DNA of 31,486 nt, taken from Planctomycetota bacterium (lineage in GTDB: Bacteria; Planctomycetota; Planctomycetia; Pirellulales; Pirellulaceae). A model generated the notes under the pieces. The model saw only the letters and a program-made list of their open reading frames with translations, was not told the DNA's origin and did not search any database. Below are positions 14,920 to 22,095 of this stretch, one piece after another (the stretch's first letter is position 1; each line of letters opens with the position of its first letter). The translations under genes were made by a program, and so were the position numbers. The stretch is taken from contig JAJSAJ010000805.1 of NCBI GenBank assembly GCA_024274855.1, positions 1 through 31,486 of the forward strand, read 5' to 3'.

Positions 14920-16053
14920 TCATTTCACGCTTCCATAGGTTCGCCCCAAGTGTTGAACGATTGCCCTTTTAAGGGCAAGTGGGTCAAGTTCGCCCTGTTT
15001 GCGGAAAACGATCTTGCCACCTGGTGCGATCAAAACGGTCATCGGCAGCGGGCCGAGCCATTTTGGATCGAGCGATTCGGCCAAGGCGTCTTTGTCTTCC
15101 GAGTTAAATAGGAAGTTCTGGCAGGAGACGTGGTTCTGTACAAGCACTTTCAAGACTTGCTCGCGGTTCTTGACGCCATCCAAGCTGATGGTAACCATGT
15201 GGAACGGCCGTTTCCGGTACATTCGGTTGATCGTTACCAGTTCGGAAAGCTCCTCGACGCAAGGACCGCACCACGTAGCCCAGACGTTGATCAGTCGGAA
15301 CGTTTTCGAACGATTTTCGGCCAGTGTTCGAACTTGTCTCGCGTCGATGAGCTTGACCGACACCGGTTCTCTGTCCCACCGTTCGTGTGCCTCCACCGCA
15401 CTCTGTCGCTTATCAGCCCATTTTGTCGAGCACCCAAAAACACGCGTGTGGTTGACCGCTACCGGACGCTTGGCGAGGAGCGCATCGATGGCATTTCGCG
15501 CATCATGCGATTTGACGATGCCGACATCCGAGTCGTCAATTCGTCCGACGTAGCGTAACTTACGTTCGGAATCGAAGATGAAAACGTGGGGTGTGGCAAG
15601 GGCCCCGTATGCGGTCGATACGGTCTGAGTCTCGCCATCGTAAAGGTAAGGGAAAGGGAACTTGCGATCACGGGCTCGGAGTTTCATATCGTCAAGCGAG
15701 TCGCTCACGTCGGTATACCCTAGCTCGTCAAGCCGGACGGCTTTGGGGTCGTTCGGAGATATCGCGACGACGGCAACTCCGCGTGTCGCAAAATCCGTGG
15801 ACAACTTGATCAACCGTTCTTCATAGGCTTGTGCAGTGGGACAGTGGTTGCACGTGAAAACGACCACTAAGACCTTTGCGTCGGCAAAGTCAGAAAGTCG
15901 ATGCGTCTTTCCGTCAACGCCGGGTAGTGCAAAGTCGGGAGCGGCCATACCGATCTCGAGCGGCTTCACGTCCTTCGAGAAAGCCGTGTCGACCGAACCA
16001 GCTACCAGAAGGGCGGCCGCGAAGCAAAGAAGACGAAAAGAAAACTGCCTCAT
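14920..16053 (-). CDS. Secreted protein with two thioredoxin-fold domains (AhpC/TSA-like plus TlpA-like)
   Basis: The 377-aa product has a signal peptide (MRQFSFRLLCFAAALLVAGS) and two thioredoxin folds. The first (residues 33-205) is redoxin/AhpC-TSA-like: IGMAAPDFALPGVDGK, a CNHC pair (C68, C71), VVAISPNDP, cis-Pro region LATPHVFIF and a later GCSTKW cysteine (C208). The second (about 235-370) is TlpA/ResA-like: FRLINVWATWCGPC (C262, C265) and LGPLPMTVLI. Such proteins act on thiols or disulfides in the periplasm, for example in cytochrome c maturation. An ATG five codons upstream (16068) is possible. I chose the ATG at 16053 because GGAG lies 9 bases before it and the signal peptide starts there. 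Confidence 0.85.
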   Translation of the reverse strand: MRQFSFRLLCFAAALLVAGSVDTAFSKDVKPLEIGMAAPDFALPGVDGKTHRLSDFADAKVLVVVFTCNHCPTAQAYEERLIKLSTDFATRGVAVVAISPNDPKAVRLDELGYTDVSDSLDDMKLRARDRKFPFPYLYDGETQTVSTAYGALATPHVFIFDSERKLRYVGRIDDSDVGIVKSHDARNAIDALLAKRPVAVNHTRVFGCSTKWADKRQSAVEAHERWDREPVSVKLIDARQVRTLAENRSKTFRLINVWATWCGPCVEELSELVTINRMYRKRPFHMVTISLDGVKNREQVLKVLVQNHVSCQNFLFNSEDKDALAESLDPKWLGPLPMTVLIAPGGKIVFRKQGELDPLALKRAIVQHLGRTYGSVK

Positions 16054-16267
16054 CACTTGAATCTCCATCTTGTAAAACTGTCTCGGGTATCGTATCAGTC
16101 TAGCAAGTTATCGGGGCGAATGCGATGATGACAATCATCGATTGGCATAAGCGGAAGGCGATTGAGTCGTGTGCCACCATGATCAGTCGCGCCTGCAGTT
16201 CATTCGAGATGAACTGCGATTTGGATAAAGAAACAAACGAATGGGAGTTGTGACGCCGATTCCACAA

Positions 16268-16486
16268 CGTAAGGATTCGCCAATCAATAATTGTCGCACT
16301 TTTCCGCGTACAGACCCCCATGGGCTCGCCCCATGGGTGAATCAGTCTCGCAGCTAAGGAGGATCGCGCGCTCGGCTGCCCGGTAGCTTGAGAGACTTTG
16401 GTTCCCACGGACAAGCCCGTGGGGGACCGGGACCGACGCATTGTCCCCCAGTAAACACGACAACAATTGATTCGGCGGCCCTAAGT
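16268..16486 (-). repeat. Palindromic element copy R3, most complete, with terminal inverted repeats
   Basis: On the minus strand the element starts with TTAGGGCCGCCGAATCAAT, then TGTTGTCGTGTTTACTGG. An A-orientation hairpin follows (CCCACGG / CCGTGGG), then a B-orientation hairpin (CCCATGGG / CCCATGGG around GCGAG). It ends AGTGCGACAATTATTGATTG. The two ends are imperfect inverted repeats: AATCAATTGTTGTCGTG against AATCAATAATTGTCGCA, 14 of 17 matching. It lies between two divergent genes (16053 and 16655). The remaining roughly 370 bases of that gap hold nothing I recognise except the ribosome binding site of the next gene. Confidence 0.85.
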
Positions 16487-16654
16487 GCTGTCTGTGTCCC
16501 AAATAATGAGTGTTGAATCGAGGAGGCAAGGGACGCGCATGTCTTGAGTTGAACCCGTATACTGGACGGCAAGATGGCGATCCGATCCGTTCGAGCCGCA
16601 ACGGCCTGAGCGAGAAACGAGTACACAAACGGTACAGAATAAGGAGCACGACAG

Positions 16655-17962
16655 ATGGCGAAGGTGACATATCCACGGGCGGACAAAATTGCATTTGTGT
16701 CAACGCGAATTGCCGGCACCGACGGCGTGTCGTTGGAGATTGCAAAATGGGCGGACGTAATCGAGGGGATGGGGGTCAGTTGCTATTATATTGCTGGTGA
16801 GTCGGACCGACCAGACGATCGAACCTGTATCATCGAAGAAGCGCATTTTCGGCATCCTAGAATCCGGGAAATATCGCGTCAAGCGTTTAATAGTGAGCTT
16901 CGGACTCCCGAGTTGACGCGAGAGATTGTCGAATTGGAGTTGATTATCCGTGACAAACTAAGGGCGGCGATCGAGGCGTTCGGCGTGGAAGTCATCATTG
17001 TGGAGAACGCACTGACAATTCCGATGAATCTTCCGCTTGGCATGGCCTTGGTCTCTCTGATTCAGGAGCATGGCATTGGGTGTGTGGCACACCATCATGA
17101 CTTTTACTGGGAACGCGAGCGTTTTCTGGTCAGTTCCGTCGAGGACTTCATTCGCTATGCGTTTCCACCAGCTCTTCCGCAAATTCAGCATGTTGTGATC
17201 AACAGTTTGGCAGGCGAGGAATTCAGTCGGCGGACCGGTTTATCGTGCCGTATCATTCCCAACGTTATGGATTTCGCCAACCCGCCGGACCCACCCGACG
17301 AGTACGCTCGACAGTTTCGAAACGAGATTGGTTTGCGCGACGACGATCTGCTGCTGCTTCAGCCAACTCGCATTGTTGCTCGAAAAGGTATTGAGCATGC
17401 GATTGAAATTGCGCGGCGACTGGGATCGGACCGGACGAAGTTAGTGATCACACATGCGTCGGGAGACGAGGGAGACGCGTATGCAAGAAGGATCCGCGAG
17501 TATTCCGAGATGCTCGATGTTGAAGTCGTGTTTGCCGACAAGTGGATTTCGGAGCGGCGAGGCGTGTCGGACGACGGACGAAGACTCTATACGATCCAGG
17601 ACGTCTATCGACAGGCCGATCTGATTACTTACCCATCCACCTACGAGGGATTCGGCAATGCGTTCCTTGAGGCCATCTATTATAAATGTCCGATCGTCTG
17701 CAATCGATATGCGATCTATCGGACTGATATTGAGCCGTGTGGCCTGCGTCCGATTCTGTTCGACGGTTTTCCAACCGACGAGACCGTGGCGGAAATCGAG
17801 CGAGTTCTGGCGGATTCGGCTTACCGTGAGGAGATGGCTGAGCACAACTACGAGATTGCCAAACAGTTCTTTAGCTACGACGTGGTGGAAGATGAGCTTC
17901 AGCTGATGATCAGCCGGCCGCAGAATATTTACCGGTTGCTTGGCAGGCGAACGCACCAGTGA
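16655..17962 (+). CDS. GT4-family glycosyltransferase (GT-B fold)
   Basis: The 435-aa cytoplasmic protein begins IAFVSTRIAGTDGVSLEIAK, with the glycine/serine-rich first loop of GT-B enzymes, and has AHHHDFYWERERF in the N-terminal domain. The C-terminal domain opens with LLLLQPTRIVARKGIEHAIE and has the donor-binding E-x7-E motif (TYEGFGNAFLEAIYYKCPIV, around residue 330). The N-terminal pattern reminds me of mannosylglucosylglycerate-synthase-like enzymes, which make a compatible solute known from Rhodopirellula and Petrotoga. I hold that only as a guess. An ideal AAGGAG sits 8 bases before the ATG. The next plus-strand gene is an anion transporter, separated by repeat R4. Confidence 0.87.
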   Translation: MAKVTYPRADKIAFVSTRIAGTDGVSLEIAKWADVIEGMGVSCYYIAGESDRPDDRTCIIEEAHFRHPRIREISRQAFNSELRTPELTREIVELELIIRDKLRAAIEAFGVEVIIVENALTIPMNLPLGMALVSLIQEHGIGCVAHHHDFYWERERFLVSSVEDFIRYAFPPALPQIQHVVINSLAGEEFSRRTGLSCRIIPNVMDFANPPDPPDEYARQFRNEIGLRDDDLLLLQPTRIVARKGIEHAIEIARRLGSDRTKLVITHASGDEGDAYARRIREYSEMLDVEVVFADKWISERRGVSDDGRRLYTIQDVYRQADLITYPSTYEGFGNAFLEAIYYKCPIVCNRYAIYRTDIEPCGLRPILFDGFPTDETVAEIERVLADSAYREEMAEHNYEIAKQFFSYDVVEDELQLMISRPQNIYRLLGRRTHQ

Positions 17963-18082
17963 CCGGACGTTGGTGCTGATTTCCTGGCTGTCAGGCAGCC
18001 TGGTCGGAAATCCAGATGTGGTTCTTGTTTGGCTCCGCGATTGTGTTGGGTTAGCAAGGGCGGGTAGAATCAGCCACGTTAC

Positions 18083-18342
18083 TAAGGACCGGCGGGTCAA
18101 TGGTTGTCGCGTTTACTGCGGGGCGTTCGTGCGGCGATCCTCCTTAGCCGCGAGACTGATTCACCCATGGGGCGAGCCCATGGGGGTCTGTACGGGGAAG
18201 AGTGCGACAGCCTTAGCTGCGAGACTGATTCACCCATGGGGCGAGCCCACGGGGGTCTGTACGCGGAAAAGTGCGACACCTTAGCTGCGAGACTGATTCA
18301 CCCATGGGGGTCTGTACGCGGAAGAGTGCGACAGGTATTGGG
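18083..18342 (+). repeat. Palindromic element copy R4 (three tandem B units, third collapsed)
   Basis: The left end AAGGACCGGCGGGTCAAT, then TTGTCGCGTTTACTG, matches the other copies. Three B units follow (TTAG at 18144, 18213 and 18281). Units 1 and 2 have the hairpin CCCATGGG-GCGAG-CCCATGGG or CCCACGGG. Unit 3 has a single CCCATGGG arm followed directly by GGTCTGTACGCGG. The element ends GTGCGACAGGTATTGGGG, about 40 bases before the transporter start, so it could form part of that gene's leader. Confidence 0.85.
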
Positions 18343-18382
18343 GTGCGACGGTAGGGGCGAAGCTCCTTGATCTGGAGACGAT

Positions 18383-19927
18383 ATGGCGGGGATAGGGTAC
18401 GACTGGCAATCAGGCATACGTTGGCTCGGGCTGATTGGCGGGCCGGTTGCAGCAAGTGCTTGTTTTTTGCTCGTGCCCGATTCATACCATGGTGCCGCGG
18501 GAGCCGAGGTAGTGTTTTCCGTAGCCGGACGCCAGACCTTGGCTGTCATGGCGTGGATGGCTGTTTGGTGGGTCAGCGAAGCGGTCAGCATTTCTGTAAC
18601 CTCGCTGCTCCCGTTGGTGCTGTTCCCCCTGCTCGGGGTCGGAACGATGAAGAGCACGGCCACTCCATATGCCCACCCACTAATCTTTCTGTTCATGGGT
18701 GGCTTTCTGATCGCAATTGCAATGCAACGCTGGGGCCTGGATCGACGAATCGCCCTGCTGACGCTTCGTCTGGCCGGGACGCGGCCGCCGAACATGGTTG
18801 CGGGGTTCATGGTGACGACGGCTGGATTGAGCGCGTTTGTGTCGAACACGGCAAGAACGGCGATGATGGTGCCGATCGCGATCAGTGTGATTCAACTTGT
18901 ACGTCATCCAGCAGACCCAGGCGCCGACCAGCCAACTTCCGCATCGAACAACCTGCCAATCTGCCTGCTCCTGGGGATTGCCTATGCCGCGTCGATCGGT
19001 GGGATTGCCACGATCATCGGTACGCCGCCGAATGCACTGCTTGTCGCGTTTCTCAGCGACTCAATATCAGAAGCCTATCGCGTCAACATCACGTTTGATC
19101 GTTGGTTGCTTGTTGGTCTACCTGTTGCACTCATCTTGCTCCCGTTGACATGGCTGCTGTTGACGCGGGTGCTGTTTCCGTTGAGTAGCCGGCCGGTCGC
19201 CGGCGGTCGTGAACTGATCCGATCCGAACTGCAACGGCTCGGTCCGATGTCGCGAGGCGAGCGTACGACGCTAGCCGTCTTTTTAGCTACAGCCTGTTGC
19301 TGGGTCTTTCGACCGATTCTGGTTCAATGGACATGGCATTTCGGCGGAAGCGAATTGGCCCCGTTTTCCGGTCTAACAGACTCAGGTATCGCGATGAGCG
19401 GTGCGATGCTACTGTTTGTCATCCCGGTGGATATGGGCAAGGCACAGTTCACGCTGGATTGGCCTTCGGCGCGGAAGCTTCCCTGGGGGATCTTGATTCT
19501 GTTTGGAGGTGGCTTGAGTTTGGCAAGTGCGGTGAAGACGAACGGGGTGGCCGAGTTTATAGGCAGCCACGCTCATTTTTTCGCGGGAATGGCACCATGG
19601 GTCATTGTGCTGGTTGTCACGGCGACTGTGATTTTTCTGACGGAACTAACATCCAATTCCGCGACAACGGCTACGCTGTTGCCGGTTCTGGCCGCTTTGG
19701 CACCCGGACTCGGATTGCATCCGTTCGAGCTGGTGATTCCCGCCACGGTCGCTGCGAGCTGTGCGTTCATGATGCCGGTTGCAACCCCCCCCAATGCCAT
19801 TGTATTCGGCAGTGGTGAGATTCGCATTCAATACATGATGAAGGCGGGGATCTGGCTGAACTTGATCGGCATCGGAATTATCACTGCGCTGACGATGTCC
19901 TTGTATGTGCGACTGTTTGCACTCTAG
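18383..19927 (+). CDS. SLC13/DASS-family sodium-coupled anion transporter
   Basis: The 514-aa polytopic membrane protein has the hallmarks of the divalent anion:sodium symporters that move dicarboxylates, citrate or sulfate. These are VMAWMAVWWVSEAVSISVTS and LLPLVLFPLLGV near the start, FLFMGGFLIAIAMQRWGL, and paired SN motifs. The first SN motif is VSNTARTAMMVPI (S154-N155-T156). The second is LTSNSATTATLLPVL (S424-N425-S426). GGIATIIGTPPNALLVAFL and PVATPPNAIVFGSG follow the respective motifs. The residue after SNTA is Arg where relatives usually have Thr or Ala, which might alter the anion. GGAGACG precedes the ATG. Downstream, 19928-20052 contains no recognisable gene. Confidence 0.9.
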   Translation: MAGIGYDWQSGIRWLGLIGGPVAASACFLLVPDSYHGAAGAEVVFSVAGRQTLAVMAWMAVWWVSEAVSISVTSLLPLVLFPLLGVGTMKSTATPYAHPLIFLFMGGFLIAIAMQRWGLDRRIALLTLRLAGTRPPNMVAGFMVTTAGLSAFVSNTARTAMMVPIAISVIQLVRHPADPGADQPTSASNNLPICLLLGIAYAASIGGIATIIGTPPNALLVAFLSDSISEAYRVNITFDRWLLVGLPVALILLPLTWLLLTRVLFPLSSRPVAGGRELIRSELQRLGPMSRGERTTLAVFLATACCWVFRPILVQWTWHFGGSELAPFSGLTDSGIAMSGAMLLFVIPVDMGKAQFTLDWPSARKLPWGILILFGGGLSLASAVKTNGVAEFIGSHAHFFAGMAPWVIVLVVTATVIFLTELTSNSATTATLLPVLAALAPGLGLHPFELVIPATVAASCAFMMPVATPPNAIVFGSGEIRIQYMMKAGIWLNLIGIGIITALTMSLYVRLFAL

Positions 19928-20052
19928 ACGTCTTCTCTTTCCGCATCTTCCGTTTCTTCCGTGGTTGCTGGTCCTGAGCATCCGCAGCCCCGGGCCCTCG
20001 CGTGCCGGCGTTCACGACTCGAGTGCTAACATGATCGTGTGAGCTTGACACT

Positions 20053-21297
20053 CTACCCTTTACTAAGCAGGCGAGTAAGCTGGAAAAAGATTGCGAAGGC
20101 GCCGATCACGGCAAGCAGCGACTTCATTTGTTCGGCGAACGTATTGCCGGCGAAATGACGCCAGGTCAATCCGTTTGTCTCGGTCTTCTGGTCGCTGTTT
20201 TGGGGCGCGTTCGAGACAAGCTGTTTGGGTGTCGACGGGTCGGACTGTGGCGATTCTGTTGAGGCGAACTGTGAACGGGATGCTGCAAACTGGGGCAGCG
20301 GAACAAGTGGCGAGTTGTCCGCGCGACTCGGTCGAGACGCCGATCCGGAAGGGCCAACTGGAACCTGTGACGCGTCGGTTGGCGATTGACCGGGAATCGG
20401 AATCGGCGAAGCTGCCGTTGTTTGCGGATCGACCGGATTAGGGGTGCCGGACGAATCGGACAAGTGTGGTGGCCACGCCGTGGACAGAAACAGCCGAACT
20501 CGTCCGGAATAGCTTCCCGAGGTTGTTCCCCCATCCGATCCGAAGAGGACCCCGGCCAATTGGCCCTCGGTGTTGAATATCGGTCCGCCCGAGTCGCCTT
20601 GTCGGGCGACCGCCGAAAGCTCGACCATTTCGTAAGGGTGGTGGTCACTGGGAGATACGTATTGCGTGCAGCGACCGGAGACAGCTCGGTAACTGCCTGT
20701 GCCGTACCCGGCGATTGTCAAGACATCTCCTGGACGAGGGGCCGTTGTGGCGAGTGGAACGGGCGGCACGGTCGGTCGCCAAGTCATCAATGCGGCGAGA
20801 TCCCAATCGCGGTCAACCTTCAGGACTCGAGCCGTCGATTGGAATCCGTCGGGAAAGGAAACGGTAACAGTCCCCGCTGCGTCTCGCACGACGTGCCAGG
20901 CCGTGACCACGAGTCCAAAACGCCCGCCGGTGCCGACCAGAGTGCCGGTCCCCTGCGAGTAACCATCGGACTCGGGGACCGTAATACGTGCGACTGCCGG
21001 ATGGGGTTGTTGCGTGCCGGCGGCGGAGAACGGCCACGACCATGTTTTTGCCAAACTCGTCTGGCAGCAGCACGCTTGCAGAAGCAGAATGCTCGCGCAT
21101 ACCATGCCCGAGTGGATGAGGCCAAAACGCCGCGTGGTCGACCGCCATGCGGCAGCCTGTTTCGGAGTGCTGGAACGCGACCTGTGTGCACAATGCGAGT
21201 ATTGAGTATGCACGCCAGAGTGGCCGGCCCCAATGTCGGGGCTGTGTCCAATTCGGTTGTGGCCCTGCCACGTTGGGTTGAGCCTTGTCCCGTTCAT
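20053..21297 (-). CDS. Trypsin-like serine protease with C-terminal membrane anchor
   Basis: The 414-aa product contains an S1 (trypsin/DegP-like) domain: GTGTLVGTGGRFGLVVTAWH (His135), KVDRDWDLAAL (Asp166) and ARQGDSGGPIFNTEGQLAGV (Ser236), a complete triad. A Pro/Ser/Gln-rich linker of about 120 residues leads to a C-terminal membrane helix (LLAVIGAFAIFFQLTRLL). There is no PDZ domain, unlike DegP. Near residues 57-85 a hydrophobic stretch with Cys residues (ASILLLQACCCQ) looks like a signal or lipoprotein segment. It is preceded by a long polar N-terminus. An internal ATG at 21105 is the alternative start. I kept the far ATG because it overlaps the upstream stop as ATGA. It probably cleaves envelope proteins. 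Confidence 0.85.
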   Translation of the reverse strand: MNGTRLNPTWQGHNRIGHSPDIGAGHSGVHTQYSHCAHRSRSSTPKQAAAWRSTTRRFGLIHSGMVCASILLLQACCCQTSLAKTWSWPFSAAGTQQPHPAVARITVPESDGYSQGTGTLVGTGGRFGLVVTAWHVVRDAAGTVTVSFPDGFQSTARVLKVDRDWDLAALMTWRPTVPPVPLATTAPRPGDVLTIAGYGTGSYRAVSGRCTQYVSPSDHHPYEMVELSAVARQGDSGGPIFNTEGQLAGVLFGSDGGTTSGSYSGRVRLFLSTAWPPHLSDSSGTPNPVDPQTTAASPIPIPGQSPTDASQVPVGPSGSASRPSRADNSPLVPLPQFAASRSQFASTESPQSDPSTPKQLVSNAPQNSDQKTETNGLTWRHFAGNTFAEQMKSLLAVIGAFAIFFQLTRLLSKG

Positions 21298-21485
21298 TGT
21301 ACAAGTGGCTTCCGTGTCGCCTCGTTTTCGACAATCATCCTCAGCAGCCTTTCCCGCAGTATTCGCTCGGGCGCCACTTTCTGACCGTCGGCTTGGCCAA
21401 GCTTCGACTGATCTTGCGGGAATAGACCCGCGTCACGCTGATCGAGAACGTTCGATTCTCCGGTATAATGTGATCGGTCGGCCAC
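21294..21485 (-). CDS. Small 63-aa protein coupled to the serine protease
   Basis: I do not recognise this protein. It starts at a GTG preceded by GAGGA at 8 bases and ends in a TGA that overlaps the protease start as ATGA. Both features support a real gene in the same operon. The first half is polar (RSHYTGESNVLDQRDAGLFP). The second half is a basic amphipathic helix (VAPERILRERLLRMIVENEA). It has no signal peptide or membrane segment. It could be a regulator or chaperone for the protease, or simply a leader that sets its translation rate. These roles are inferred from position only. Confidence 0.5.
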   Translation of the reverse strand: MADRSHYTGESNVLDQRDAGLFPQDQSKLGQADGQKVAPERILRERLLRMIVENEATRKPLVQ

Positions 21486-22095
21486 CTTTGGATTCCTCGC
21501 TTTACACAGGGCGGCATGGTTGCCAACGAATGCGAGCTACGGCTCGGTCCCGAGTAATCCATTCTCGTTGGTCGCACAACCTTGTCCAAAACTGAATGAT
21601 CTCCGAGGTTCGTGCCACGGAAGGGGATTTCCTTCGTGAACCTGTCCCATCGATCCTGGCACAGTAGGGCAGTCCAACCCCACGAAACCAGTTCATTGAG
21701 TATCGGTTCGAATAGCAGTCATTCATCAAACGTCTGAAGTATTGCGGCTTGTAGTTGCTTGGGGCATTGGATTGCCGCATGGATAACCCGACTGATTGGC
21801 AGATTCCGCCCCAGCTGCAAGATTGCTGATCGGTCCCCCTAGTCCACTTGGGTGGGGTGATTGGGTGCGGGTGTGGTGTCGATTGACGCAAATAGTCACC
21901 CAGTCTATGCTTGACACTCGGTGCGATCTTCGGGGGGTTCGGCATTCGACCCCTGCAATGCTCCCCTGCGGAAACCTTCTCTATCGAAACGCGCGGCCGT
22001 CGTTTTTGCCTGGCGGAATCCGGCTGGTTGGGGCTGCCGACTCGGGTGTGCGACCGAGTGTCAGGAAATGTCATTTCGCGGAGTCATCAGGAAAG
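21486..22095. other. Divergent intergenic region, no gene recognised
   Basis: This stretch lies between the minus-strand protease operon and the plus-strand cytochrome operon, so both promoters should lie here. Long open frames cross it on both strands. One extends the cytochrome frame back to 21796. Their translations are rich in Arg/Pro/Ser without any family pattern, and I treat them as chance. I could not fix promoter boxes with confidence. Confidence 0.4.

Noticed and set aside
18141..18342. Regularly spaced direct repeats that resemble a small CRISPR array
   Set aside because: The whole 69-base unit is repeated, so there are no variable spacers. The units contain hairpins and no cas genes are present.
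21502..22074. Minus-strand 190-codon frame in the divergent intergenic region
   Set aside because: The composition is Arg/Pro/Ser-rich without domain pattern, and the frame overlaps the region where both divergent promoters should lie.
21796..22095. 100-codon N-terminal extension of the pentahaem cytochrome
   Set aside because: The extension has no protein-like pattern. The ATG at 22096 has an AGGA before it, and the membrane helices follow naturally.
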